Origin: CAZYVA01 sp964650695
Lineage (GTDB): Bacteria; Bacillota; Clostridia; Lachnospirales; Lachnospiraceae
DNA length: 19,045 nucleotides
Reading direction: 5' to 3'
Assembly: GCA_964650695.1 (NCBI GenBank)
Contig: CAZYVA010000030.1
Coordinates: 1-19,045 of the forward strand
Shown piece after piece: positions 1 to 7,763 of this stretch. A program made the translations under genes and the position numbers. The first letter of the stretch is position 1; every line of letters begins with the position of its first letter. The notes below the pieces were generated by a model. That model was given only the letters and a program-made list of their open reading frames with translations, was not told the DNA's origin and searched no databases.

Positions 1-526
1 CCGCCCTTGGGACGCTCTCCCCAGTGAGCGCGCTTGTATCCAAGGTTGAAACCCCTTCCAAAACCTCGCCGTCGATCGGGACCTTCTCCCCCGGCTGGAC
101 AACGATCATGCTGCCAACCTCCACTTCATCCGGGTCCGTCTTTTCCAGCCCGTTTGCCGTCTCAATGTTGGCATAATCCGGGCGGATATCCATCAGTTCA
201 CTGATATTCCTGCGGCTTTTCCCGACCGCGTAGCTCTGGAACAGCTCCCCGATCTGATAGAACAGCATAACCGCCACGCCCTCGGTATACTTCCCCTGCA
301 GGATCGCCCCAACCGTAGCGGCCGCCATCAGGAAATTTTCATCAAACACCTGGCGGTTCAGGATCCCTTTTACGGCCTTTTTTAAAATATCATATCCAAT
401 CACCAGATACGGAACCAGAAATAACGCCAGCCGCACATAACCGTCCACCGGCAGAAAGCGGATCACGGCGATCAGGATCACCGACAGGAGGATCCGAAGA
501 AGGACTTTTTTCTGTTTTTTATTCAT
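1..526 (-). CDS. Heavy-metal P1B-type ATPase, N-terminal part (3' end outside window)
   Basis: Membrane pump that uses ATP to export soft divalent metals, probably Zn/Cd/Pb type, or Cu. About 175 residues are visible from the ATG at 526, which follows AAAGGAG eight bases upstream. The protein starts MNKKQKK and goes straight into hydrophobic helices (about residues 8-55) and a further pair (about 68-100). The actuator domain follows, with VQPGEKVPIDGEV and the phosphatase motif LTGESVP just before the window edge. There is no N-terminal HMA domain; that domain is the separate gene 50 bases upstream, so the two are one operon. The CPC-type metal motif in the membrane, the DKTGT phosphorylation site and the P/N domains lie beyond position 1, so the metal cannot be read here. 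Regulation is probably through the ArsR-type operator at 826-847. Confidence 0.93.
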   Translation of the reverse strand, partial: MNKKQKKVLLRILLSVILIAVIRFLPVDGYVRLALFLVPYLVIGYDILKKAVKGILNRQVFDENFLMAAATVGAILQGKYTEGVAVMLFYQIGELFQSYAVGKSRRNISELMDIRPDYANIETANGLEKTDPDEVEVGSMIVVQPGEKVPIDGEVLEGVSTLDTSALTGESVPRA

Positions 527-576
527 CGCGCTTCTCCTTTATTCTGCGTGAAACGTTAAGGTATCCCGTTTCGATT

Positions 577-798
577 TTACTGGAAATAAATCTCGCAGTC
601 GTCCTCTACTTTTTTGCAGTTTCTCCGTACATCCTCCATAACGGCCTTTGGTTCGGCTCCTTCCTCAAATTCCACGATCATCTTCAGCGCCATGAAATTG
701 ACGGCTGCATCCTTGACCCCGCCGGTTTTTTTCGCTGCCTGCTCCATCTTGTTCGCACAGTTTGCACAGTCCACATCGATCTTGTAAGTCTTTTTCAT
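577..798 (-). CDS. Stand-alone HMA metal-binding protein (73 aa)
   Basis: Small soluble heavy-metal-associated domain protein. From the chosen ATG it is 73 residues long, with the metal-binding CxxC at residues 11-14 (DCANC) and the usual HMA spacing to GGVKDAAVNF and the second half. A further cysteine pair lies near the C terminus (NCKKVEDDC). Known HMA proteins bind Cu(I) or Zn/Cd through the CxxC and pass metal to P1B ATPases. The next gene is such an ATPase without its own HMA domain, so this is likely its detached metal-sensing or delivery domain. The start at 798 is preferred over the in-frame ATG at 828 because GGAGG sits eight bases before it and because 828 lies inside the operator. 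It is first in the operon, 50 bases before the ATPase. Confidence 0.92.
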   Translation of the reverse strand: MKKTYKIDVDCANCANKMEQAAKKTGGVKDAAVNFMALKMIVEFEEGAEPKAVMEDVRRNCKKVEDDCEIYFQ

Positions 799-825
799 GG
801 TATCATCCTCCATATCTCTGTTTTT

Positions 826-847
826 CATATGAGCATTTGTTCATATG
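826..847. promoter_or_regulatory. Palindromic operator of the ArsR/SmtB (CzrA/CadC-like) type
   Basis: The arms CATATGA (826-832) and TCATATG (841-847) form a perfect 7-base inverted repeat around GCATTTGT. Read on the minus strand it is ATATGAACAAATGCTCATAT, which has the form of operators bound by zinc/cadmium-sensing ArsR-family repressors (TGAAnA...TnTTCA). It lies just downstream of the -10 box, over the likely transcription start and leader of the HMA/ATPase operon, where a bound repressor would block transcription. No ArsR gene is in this window. Confidence 0.75.
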
Positions 848-856
848 TTTGTGTCT

Positions 857-884
857 ATTATACCATCCAAAACTGTGCTGTCAA
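857..884 (-). promoter_or_regulatory. Sigma-A promoter of the HMA/P-type ATPase operon
   Basis: On the minus strand TTGACA (879-884) and TATAAT (857-862) are both perfect consensus hexamers separated by 16 bases. The promoter sits between the potD stop codon at 898 and the ArsR-type operator, so the metal-efflux operon is started independently of the pot genes. Such a strong promoter fits an operon kept off by a repressor. Confidence 0.85.
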
Positions 885-897
885 TAGGAAACCGCAT

Positions 898-2463
898 TTA
901 ATTGCAACTTTTCCTCCACACCATCCCACCTGCCAGGCACAAAACGGCCACAGCCGCAATCGCCCATGCCCACGCCGGGATATCATGGATATTATAACAC
1001 CTCACCCCGATCCACATCTGGTTGATGGCTTCGTTCTGCGCATCGTCAAAGTATGTCATGATGCTGGACCGGGCGATCGCCTCTTCGTCCGGGTACTGGG
1101 AAAATAGCTGCCGGTACGCCTGGTCTGCGGGAGCTGTGATCACATAATCCTCATCCTCCCCGCTTCCGGCGTCCCCGTCCCCGGCAAAAAAATAGCCCAA
1201 ATCATAATCCACGACATCCTTCTCCTCTTCATCAGCGCCATAGCACCAGTTGGCATAATCAAAAACACGCCGGTCCTCCCCTCCGGAAATAACAGAGGTA
1301 TAGCCGACATAATACATATTCCGGATGACATTATCCGCACGGGAAATAAAATTGATGAACGCTTCCGCTGCATGCTGCTTTTTTTCATCGCCCCCAATGC
1401 CATTTTTCAGCATGACCCAGCCGTCAAAATAAATATTCGTGGACTCTTCCGGAACGGCAAACGCAAGCGCGATCCCCTCTTCGTCCGCCTGGTCCAGCGT
1501 GTAGACCCCGTCCCCCGACCACTGGAGGTTTGCCACAACCTTGCCGCTTACCATATCCGCTTTCCCGGAATCCGTTTCAAAAGAATAGGCGTTATTTTTC
1601 ACATCCTGCAGATAATCCGCCGCTTTAGCGATCATCTGTGGGGACGTGTCATTCATCTCTCTTTCCAGGTTTTTTTTGTAGTCCGGATCCGAGCAGAACT
1701 CCCTGGAAGTCAGAAGATCCGATTTGATCGCGCCTACCGCCGCGAAATAGGAATCCCGGACATTATCTTTTACAGTGATCTGCCGCTTATAGGCAGGGTT
1801 ATCCAGGATTTTCCAGCTTGAAGCATCCGCACGGCTGACCTTTGCCGGGTTGTACACGATCCCGGTGATCCCCCACATATATCCGGCCATATATTTCCCC
1901 CACGGCTCTCCGTTGATCTCGTTGGTGTCAAAGATATCCCGGATATAAGGGGAGACCCCGTTGATATAGTAATTCGTACTGTCCGATGGGTCAAAAAAGG
2001 AATCGGAAAGCGGCGCCAACTGCCCTTGGACCATCAGCTTCATGACCAGATATTCCGAAGGGCAGATCAGATCATACACATCCCCTAGCGTCAGCATGTT
2101 GTATAAATCCTCATTGGTGCCAAACGTGGAGTACTCGACATGGACTTGATCGCCATAAGTTTCCTTATACCATTCTTCAAAATCCTGGATCATCGGACGC
2201 TCCCCTATGATGTCCCCGCTCTCCAGGGAAATCGTTTCCGATGCGTCCCACCCCCCAAGATCCAGATATTCTTCCCAATTGCAGACACGGAGCGTGATCT
2301 CTTCCGGGCTGCGGCCCGGCTCTGTCTCCTGCGTCCCGCCGCGCTGCTGTCCATCCTCCGCCCAAACCGTATCCACCCCTGTTGCATTTCCAAAAATCGC
2401 CGCCAGAAACAGCATACACAGGATGCCCGCAAAGCAGCCCTTTCCCCGTCCGTTCCCCATCAT
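898..2463 (-). CDS. potD: Spermidine/putrescine ABC transporter, substrate-binding protein PotD
   Basis: Extracellular polyamine-binding component, 521 residues. The signal sequence (about residues 1-35, ending near VWA) has a basic start and a hydrophobic core but no lipobox cysteine. The mature part opens with the PotD-like LRVCNWEEYL, then YDLICPSEYLV, GYMWGITGIVYNP, and ends with LFSQYPDEEA...MW like other PotD proteins. An acidic stretch (about 409-440, rich in D/E/G) is inserted before that end. Residues 495-516 form a hydrophobic segment followed by WRKSCN, so it probably anchors in the membrane by its C terminus. E. coli PotD is about 348 residues. The start at 2463 overlaps the potC stop as ATGA; the upstream in-frame ATG would lie inside potC. 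Last gene of potABCD. Binding of polyamine rather than another cation is inferred from the operon. Confidence 0.93.
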   Translation of the reverse strand: MMGNGRGKGCFAGILCMLFLAAIFGNATGVDTVWAEDGQQRGGTQETEPGRSPEEITLRVCNWEEYLDLGGWDASETISLESGDIIGERPMIQDFEEWYKETYGDQVHVEYSTFGTNEDLYNMLTLGDVYDLICPSEYLVMKLMVQGQLAPLSDSFFDPSDSTNYYINGVSPYIRDIFDTNEINGEPWGKYMAGYMWGITGIVYNPAKVSRADASSWKILDNPAYKRQITVKDNVRDSYFAAVGAIKSDLLTSREFCSDPDYKKNLEREMNDTSPQMIAKAADYLQDVKNNAYSFETDSGKADMVSGKVVANLQWSGDGVYTLDQADEEGIALAFAVPEESTNIYFDGWVMLKNGIGGDEKKQHAAEAFINFISRADNVIRNMYYVGYTSVISGGEDRRVFDYANWCYGADEEEKDVVDYDLGYFFAGDGDAGSGEDEDYVITAPADQAYRQLFSQYPDEEAIARSSIMTYFDDAQNEAINQMWIGVRCYNIHDIPAWAWAIAAVAVLCLAGGMVWRKSCN

Positions 2464-3263
2464 GCATCCGTCCTTTCCGCCCCATTTTCCTGCTTTCCAA
2501 GGTTCATGCCAATCGCCAGCGCCAGTACCACGAAAAAAATAACCGTTGACAACGCCCACAAAGCGGTCTTGATATCCGTCTGCGCCCCCTTCGTTGCATT
2601 GACCACATAAGTGCTGACCGTGTCAAAGGTCGCAGGCTTCGTATACATTGCCACAAAATAATCATCAAGCGACAGCGTAGCCGCAAGGGCAAACCCGGAC
2701 AAAATCCCTGGGACGATCTGTGGGATCACAATCCGGGCCAGGGCGGACGCAGGGGCCGCCCCCAGATCCAGCGCCGCCTCGTAAATGCTGGGATCCATCT
2801 GCCGAAGCTTCGGCATCACAGACAGGTACACGAAAGGCGCGCACAGCGTCACATGCCCGACGATCAGCGGAAGAAACGTGTCTTTATCCACGCCAAACAC
2901 GACTACAAGAAGAATACAGGCCGAAAACCCCGTCACCACGTCCGCGTTGACAACCGGGATCTGGTTCATGGCCGAAATGGCGGAGGCAACCCTTTTTTTT
3001 GAATAAAAGGCGCCGATCGCCCCCAGCGTCCCAAGCACGGTCGCCAAAAGCGCCGCGCCAAACGCAAGCGCAAGCGTCCCCGCGATCATCCGGACCAGCT
3101 CCGGGGTCGTAAACAGGGTAATATAGTTCTGCAGGGAAAACCCACGGATCGCCCCGATATTGGCTGCGCTAGTAAAGCTGTAAACCGCCAGCACCAGCAC
3201 CGGCAGATACAAAAACAGAAGGAGCAGCACGATAAATCCAACCTTCCATGCTTTTTTCATCAT
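2460..3263 (-). CDS. potC: Spermidine/putrescine ABC transporter permease PotC
   Basis: Inner-membrane permease of the polyamine importer, 267 residues, the usual length. It has a hydrophobic N-terminal helix (about residues 8-30), several further helices, and the EAA loop that docks on the ATPase (YEAALDLGAAP followed by IVIPQIVPGI). After the loop comes LSLDDYFVAMY, typical of PotC. GAGGAGGGG lies nine bases before the ATG at 3263. That ATG overlaps the potB stop codon (ATGA), and the potC stop overlaps the potD start in the same way, so translation of potB, potC and potD is probably coupled. It pairs with PotB to form the channel for the substrate delivered by PotD. Confidence 0.95.
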   Translation of the reverse strand: MMKKAWKVGFIVLLLLFLYLPVLVLAVYSFTSAANIGAIRGFSLQNYITLFTTPELVRMIAGTLALAFGAALLATVLGTLGAIGAFYSKKRVASAISAMNQIPVVNADVVTGFSACILLVVVFGVDKDTFLPLIVGHVTLCAPFVYLSVMPKLRQMDPSIYEAALDLGAAPASALARIVIPQIVPGILSGFALAATLSLDDYFVAMYTKPATFDTVSTYVVNATKGAQTDIKTALWALSTVIFFVVLALAIGMNLGKQENGAERTDA

Positions 3264-4054
3264 AAAAGCGCCCCTCCTCTTTCGCGTTCCCCTTCCATAT
3301 CTCCAGTAAAGAGCGTGAACAAACCGATCATCCCAAGAAGGATCAGGGCGATCATCGAACCGCCATGCCAGTTGTACGCCGCGAAATAACTGCCAATCAG
3401 GCTTCCCATGATATAAGTGCTGTTGTAGAGCATATCCAGCACGACATAGTTTGTCATGGCGGGCAGGAATACCATGGAAACCCCGCTGACGATCCCTGGG
3501 ACGGATAAAGGCAGCGTCACCTTCATAAAAGCCTGCGCCTCCCCCGCGCCCAGATCCCTTGCCGCCTCCAGAAGCGCCCCGTCCATCTTGGAAAGCGTCG
3601 TAAAAATCGGCAGGATCATAAAGGGAAGGAAATCATAAACCATGCCGGCCACTGCATTGAAAAACGGATGGTAGGCCAGGTTCCCCTCGATCCAGGTCAG
3701 TATTTCCTTTAACGCGGTGATCCGCAGGGAAAAATTGATCCACATCGGCATGACAAACACCATCACAAGGACGGATTTTCTTTTGAAATGGCTCATCGCA
3801 AGGATGTAGGCGGCCGGATACGCCAAAAGCAGGCAGGCGAGCGTAGCAACGGAAGCGACCGCTATGCTGTAGCAAAGCGTCCCAAGCGTGTTCGGATCCG
3901 TAAAAAAGCCCGCCAGGTTGGCAAGGGACGGCTGCCCCTGCCCATCTGTAAACGCATAGTAAAACAACACGAGCAGCGGGGCCACAACAAACAGGATTAA
4001 AAAAAGCGCGTAAGGGATCGCCAGCGCTTTCCTGGAAAATGATAAGCGGCGCAT
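3260..4054 (-). CDS. potB: Spermidine/putrescine ABC transporter permease PotB
   Basis: First permease of the polyamine importer, 264 residues from the chosen start, with about six membrane helices beginning IPYALFLILFVVAPLLVL. The EAA loop is LEAARDLGAGEAQ followed by VTLPLSVPGI. FLPAMTNYVV after the loop matches PotB rather than PotC. The start at 4054 is preferred over the in-frame ATG at 4096 because AAAGGAGG lies eight bases before it, whereas the upstream ATG has only a weak AGAAGG two bases away. It lies 68 bases downstream of potA and overlaps potC by ATGA. Confidence 0.94.
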   Translation of the reverse strand: MRRLSFSRKALAIPYALFLILFVVAPLLVLFYYAFTDGQGQPSLANLAGFFTDPNTLGTLCYSIAVASVATLACLLLAYPAAYILAMSHFKRKSVLVMVFVMPMWINFSLRITALKEILTWIEGNLAYHPFFNAVAGMVYDFLPFMILPIFTTLSKMDGALLEAARDLGAGEAQAFMKVTLPLSVPGIVSGVSMVFLPAMTNYVVLDMLYNSTYIMGSLIGSYFAAYNWHGGSMIALILLGMIGLFTLFTGDMEGERERGGALL

Positions 4055-4122
4055 CCTCGTATCCTCCTTTCCCCTTGCCGGATAAGCATGGGACATGTCC
4101 TTCTATCCAAAGCAGCCGTTTC

Positions 4123-5568
4123 CTACTTCCATCTTTTCACCGCAAAAGCCATCCGCTCCACCGGCATGATCAGCCCTACCTGGTCCTCCATATTCCAAAG
4201 ATATTCATCATCCACGACAAAATCCTGTTCCAATTCCGTGTGGATCACATAGCTGTAATGGTCTCCTTTGTAAATCAGGTTGCTGATATAGCCTTGCACC
4301 AGCCCGGCTTCCCGCTCATCTGTCATCTCAATGTCCTGCGGCTGGATGGAAACCTGGATCTTTACCTTGTCCGTATCGATCGCTTCGCCGTCCGCGTCCA
4401 GCAGTTTCCCGCCCTCATCCCGCCGGCTGCCCCGGATGATCTTTGTCAGGTCCACGTCCAGGACCATGCCGTTGTATTCCATCTGATACTCTTTGTTGAG
4501 TTCCGCCGTGAAATAATTGGTATGGTCTTCGGCAATCATAATGTGTATATCCTCCGGATCCACCAGGAGGCCGACCCAGCTCCCTTCCCTGGCAGGGTCT
4601 ACCGACTGGATCACCATCTCATTCTTCCCGGACTCTACTGTGATCTCATAGTGGATCCCTTTAAAAATCACGGAAATCACCCTCCCCCGGATGATCCCTT
4701 TTTCCGGCGCGGTCACCTGCACGTCCTCCGGGCGCACGACCGCCGTGATATGCGTCCCTTCTTTCACGTCATCCACACAGGCAAATTCCCCACCGCAGAA
4801 ACGGGCTTTCCGATGCCCTGTCATAATGCCATTGAAAATATTGCTCTCCCCGATAAAATCCGCCACAAACGCGTTGACCGGCTCATTGTAAATATCCTCC
4901 GGCGTACCGATCTGCTGCGCACGGCCGCTGCGCATGACGACAATCTTATCCGACATCGTAAGGGCTTCCTCCTGGTCGTGGGTCACGTAAATAAATGTAA
5001 TGCCAAGCTCCCTGTGCATCGCTTTCAGCTCAATCTGCATCTCCTTGCGCATTTTTAAATCCAGCGCGCCAAGCGGTTCATCCAGGAGAAGGATCTTTGG
5101 TTCGTTGACGAGCGCCCGCGCGATCGCGACGCGCTGCTGCTGCCCGCCGGAAAGCGTCGCGACGCTCCGTTTCTCAAACCCTTCCAGATCGACTAGATCC
5201 AGCGCTTTTTTCACTTTTTTCCCAATCAGCTTTTTCGGTGTTTTTTTCTGCTTCAGCCCAAACGCGATATTTTCATAAATATTCATATGTGGGAACAAAG
5301 CGTATCTCTGGAAAACCGTATTGACCGGCCGCTCGTTCGGCGGGAGGTGGGTGATGGGCGTCCCGTTCAAAAGGATCTCCCCCTCGGAGGGGATGTCAAA
5401 TCCCGCGATCATCCTGAGCGTTGTCGTCTTCCCACACCCGGATGGCCCTAAAATCGTGACAAACTCCCCCTTTTTTACTTCCAGGCTGAAATCCGAAACT
5501 GCCGAAAAGCCATCCTCATAGGTTTTTGTAATATGTTTTAATTCAATGATATTCTCCGTATATCCCAT
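4123..5568 (-). CDS. potA: Spermidine/putrescine ABC transporter ATP-binding protein PotA, with duplicated TOBE region
   Basis: ATPase that powers the polyamine importer. From the ATG at 5568 it is 481 residues, about 100 longer than E. coli PotA (378). The motifs are in order: Walker A GPSGCGKTT (about 41-49), Q-loop VFQRYALFPH (about 85-94), signature LSGGQQQR (139-146), Walker B ILLLDEP (159-165) and switch His in YVTHDQEEA (about 197). The C-terminal part holds two similar units: RPEDVQV...GRVISVIFKGIHYEI (about 274-344) and QPQDIEM...GYISNLIYKGDHYSY (about 405-474). This is a tandem TOBE-like repeat. The chosen start lies 14 bases past the larC stop but has only a weak ribosome site; an in-frame ATG at 5625, inside larC, is possible. 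First of potABCD, probably read through from larBC. Confidence 0.94.
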   Translation of the reverse strand: MGYTENIIELKHITKTYEDGFSAVSDFSLEVKKGEFVTILGPSGCGKTTTLRMIAGFDIPSEGEILLNGTPITHLPPNERPVNTVFQRYALFPHMNIYENIAFGLKQKKTPKKLIGKKVKKALDLVDLEGFEKRSVATLSGGQQQRVAIARALVNEPKILLLDEPLGALDLKMRKEMQIELKAMHRELGITFIYVTHDQEEALTMSDKIVVMRSGRAQQIGTPEDIYNEPVNAFVADFIGESNIFNGIMTGHRKARFCGGEFACVDDVKEGTHITAVVRPEDVQVTAPEKGIIRGRVISVIFKGIHYEITVESGKNEMVIQSVDPAREGSWVGLLVDPEDIHIMIAEDHTNYFTAELNKEYQMEYNGMVLDVDLTKIIRGSRRDEGGKLLDADGEAIDTDKVKIQVSIQPQDIEMTDEREAGLVQGYISNLIYKGDHYSYVIHTELEQDFVVDDEYLWNMEDQVGLIMPVERMAFAVKRWK

Positions 5569-5582
5569 TCTTTTGATCCGTT

Positions 5583-6920
5583 TCAGTTCTCCGATTTTCC
5601 TTTCATCCCCTGTCCGTCCGTCCATCCCTGCAATTCCTTTTGGATCTGCGCCAGGACATCCGGGTAAGCCATCCCGGATTCCTCCGCGATTGCCGCTACG
5701 CTGCTATATTCCGGGTAGAGCCTCTGCTTTTCCCCCGCCCGGCATATTTTGACCTTTACTTTTCCCAATGACGTCCCGATCGTCTGGGGCTCCCGTTCTA
5801 ACACCGTGCGCTCCATCCGGATTTTCCGTATCCCGATCGTCGTTGTCTCGGCAAAAAGGATCGCCTCCATCTGCGGGACCTTTTCTTCGTCACAGATAAT
5901 GTGTATCTCATAGGCCGGGCGGTTTTTTTTCATATAGATCGGAAGAAAGCCCACGTCCTTCGCCCCCGCTTCCATCAGGCGTTCCATCGCATGGCCCATG
6001 GCTTCACCCGTACAATCATCGATACTGCTTTCCAGCTTGCACACCACATCCTCCGGCTTCGCCTCCTCGCTTTCGATCAGCATCACCCGGAGGATACCGG
6101 TCCATTCATAATCCCGTTTCCCGGCGCCCATGCCGGTTTTCAATACCCGGTATTGCCGCGGAAGCTTCCCGGAAGTCCGGACCGCCGCCGCGATTGCCGC
6201 CCCGGTCGGCGTGACAAGCTCCGCTTCTACCCCGGTCCTATGCAAGTGCAATCCATAGCTGCTGGCAATATTTATAACGGCGGGGACGGGAACCGGGAGG
6301 ATCCCATGCGCACAGCGCACCGTTCCACAGCCTTCGTAAAGCTCCGGTATGATGATATTTTTGACGCCCAGGTCATCCAGGCAGACCGCGGCAGCGGCAA
6401 TATCCACAATCGAATCCACAGCCCCCGCCTCATGGAAATGTACCTGCTCCACGGTTGAGCCATGCGCTTTCGCCTCTGCTTCTGCAAGCACCCTGAAAAT
6501 ATCCCCCGCCGTCTGCTTGGCGCGGCTGGAGATCCCTGATCCCTCAATGATCGAAAGCACATCCCCAAGGCTTCGGTGGGCGTGGGCCTGTGCCTGTCCA
6601 TCCCCAGGGGAATGCCCGTGTGCGGATCCTCCGCCAGGGGAATGCCCGTATGTATATTCTTCCCGTCCTGCCCGGTGCCCGTACAGATACGCCATATCAT
6701 GGTCATGGTTCTGATACGGCGCATCCAGGGTCACGCGGAAGTCGCAGGCATCCAGGCCTGATTTTACCGCCCTCCCCACTTCCACGCCAAACCCCTCGAC
6801 CGGAAGCGTGCGAAGCTGGCCCATCAGGTAGGTTTCATCCACGCCTAAATCCAAAAGCGCGCCAACGGCCATGTCTCCGCTGATCCCGCTGTAACATTCA
6901 AAATATAAGCTTTTCTCCAT
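5583..6920 (-). CDS. larC: Nickel-pincer cofactor biosynthesis protein LarC (nickel insertase)
   Basis: LarC uses CTP to insert nickel into the sulfurised pyridinium mononucleotide, completing the nickel-pincer cofactor. From the ATG at 6920 the protein is 445 residues and starts MEKSLYFECYSGISGDM, the family's N-terminal signature. Other family features are VHFHEAGAVDSI, VTPTGAAI and the C-terminal ferredoxin-like part (ESSIDDCTGEAMG onward). A linker at about residues 71-115 carries eight histidines in repeats such as GHSPGGGSAHGHSPG, a probable nickel-binding tract. Here it is one open frame; in Lactiplantibacillus plantarum LarC is made by joining larC1 and larC2 through a frameshift. The alternative ATG at 6962 overlaps the larB stop, which suggests coupling, but the family alignment favours 6920. 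It follows larB and precedes potA. Confidence 0.93.
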   Translation of the reverse strand: MEKSLYFECYSGISGDMAVGALLDLGVDETYLMGQLRTLPVEGFGVEVGRAVKSGLDACDFRVTLDAPYQNHDHDMAYLYGHRAGREEYTYGHSPGGGSAHGHSPGDGQAQAHAHRSLGDVLSIIEGSGISSRAKQTAGDIFRVLAEAEAKAHGSTVEQVHFHEAGAVDSIVDIAAAAVCLDDLGVKNIIIPELYEGCGTVRCAHGILPVPVPAVINIASSYGLHLHRTGVEAELVTPTGAAIAAAVRTSGKLPRQYRVLKTGMGAGKRDYEWTGILRVMLIESEEAKPEDVVCKLESSIDDCTGEAMGHAMERLMEAGAKDVGFLPIYMKKNRPAYEIHIICDEEKVPQMEAILFAETTTIGIRKIRMERTVLEREPQTIGTSLGKVKVKICRAGEKQRLYPEYSSVAAIAEESGMAYPDVLAQIQKELQGWTDGQGMKGKSEN

Positions 6921-6954
6921 TTTCCGCTTTGCTCCCGCCCTGTCTTTGACGTCT

Positions 6955-7728
6955 TTATTCATCCGTCCGGCAGTCCGCTCCTTTCGCGGACACGCCAATC
7001 CGGTTGATCTGCGCCGCTATATACCCGGCCCCGTATCCATTGTCGATATTCACCACAGCCACCCCGTTCGCACAGGAATTGATCATCGTAAGCAGCGCCG
7101 ACAGCCCGCCCATATTCGCCCCATAGCCTACCGAAGTCGGCACGGCGATCACCGGCTTGTCCACCAGGCCGCCAAGGACGCTTCCAAGGGCTCCTTCCAT
7201 ACCGGCTACCGCCACGACACAGTTGGCGCTTTGGATCACTTCCAGCCTGGACAGCAGACGGTGGAGGCCGCTGACGCCCACATCATAGACTCTTTCTACA
7301 TTCGCCCCGAAATACTCGGCGGTCTGCGCCGCTTCCTCCGCTACCGGGATATCCGCTGTCCCTGCGCTGCACACAGTGATCAGGCCCTTTTTCGGCTTAT
7401 CCTTTTTTGTGATTTTTAAAATACGGGATACCTCATCGTACTCGGCCTGCGGGATCACAGCTTTCACCAATGCGTACTGTTCTTTCGTCGCGCGGGTGCC
7501 AAAAGCCTCCCCTTCCTCCTCATACAACTCCTGGAAGATCCGGGTCAGATGCGTATCCGCTTTCCCGCTGCAGAAAATAACCTCCGGAAAACCGGAACGG
7601 ATTTTCCGGTGGGTATCCAGCTTGGCATACCCTAATTCTTCAAAGGGCTGCCTGCGCAAATATCTTTCCGCCTCTTCCACAGACATCTTCCCCGCCTGCA
7701 CCTGTTCCAATATCTCTATGGTTTCCAT
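6955..7728 (-). CDS. larB: Nickel-pincer cofactor biosynthesis protein LarB
   Basis: LarB carboxylates and hydrolyses nicotinic acid adenine dinucleotide to pyridinium-3,5-biscarboxylic acid mononucleotide, the first step of the cofactor pathway. It is 257 residues, normal for the family. The N-terminal region (about 1-110) contains LDTHRKIRSGFPEVIFCSGK, typical of LarB. The C-terminal AIR-carboxylase-like (PurE-related) domain (about 115-245) has VCSAGTADIPVAEEA, GMEGALGSVLGGL and VPTSVGYGA. GGGGCGGAG lies about six bases before the ATG at 7728. Its stop falls within a few bases of, or inside, the start of larC. The upstream gap (7729-7849) can form hairpins. LarE, the sulfur donor, is not in the window. 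Confidence 0.94.
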   Translation of the reverse strand: METIEILEQVQAGKMSVEEAERYLRRQPFEELGYAKLDTHRKIRSGFPEVIFCSGKADTHLTRIFQELYEEEGEAFGTRATKEQYALVKAVIPQAEYDEVSRILKITKKDKPKKGLITVCSAGTADIPVAEEAAQTAEYFGANVERVYDVGVSGLHRLLSRLEVIQSANCVVAVAGMEGALGSVLGGLVDKPVIAVPTSVGYGANMGGLSALLTMINSCANGVAVVNIDNGYGAGYIAAQINRIGVSAKGADCRTDE

Positions 7729-7763
7729 AATGTCTCCGCCCCATCCGTCCCCACAATCCGATT

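Noticed and set aside
829..1107. Plus-strand frame of 92 codons at the potD 3' end
   Set aside because: It begins inside the metal operator and runs antisense to potD; no supporting ribosome site or similarity.
1372..1821. Plus-strand frame of 149 codons opposite potD
   Set aside because: Antisense shadow of a confidently identified gene, with no ribosome site or domain.
898..2559. potD starting at the upstream ATG (553 residues), or a PotC-PotD fusion
   Set aside because: The extra 32 residues overlap potC and precede a normal signal sequence. The ATGA overlap at 2463 explains the start, and potC has its own stop.
4039..5058. Long plus-strand open frame of 339 codons opposite potA and the start of potB
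   Set aside because: It is antisense to a clearly coding ABC ATPase, rich in His/Pro/Arg as expected of a shadow frame in GC-rich DNA, and resembles no family.
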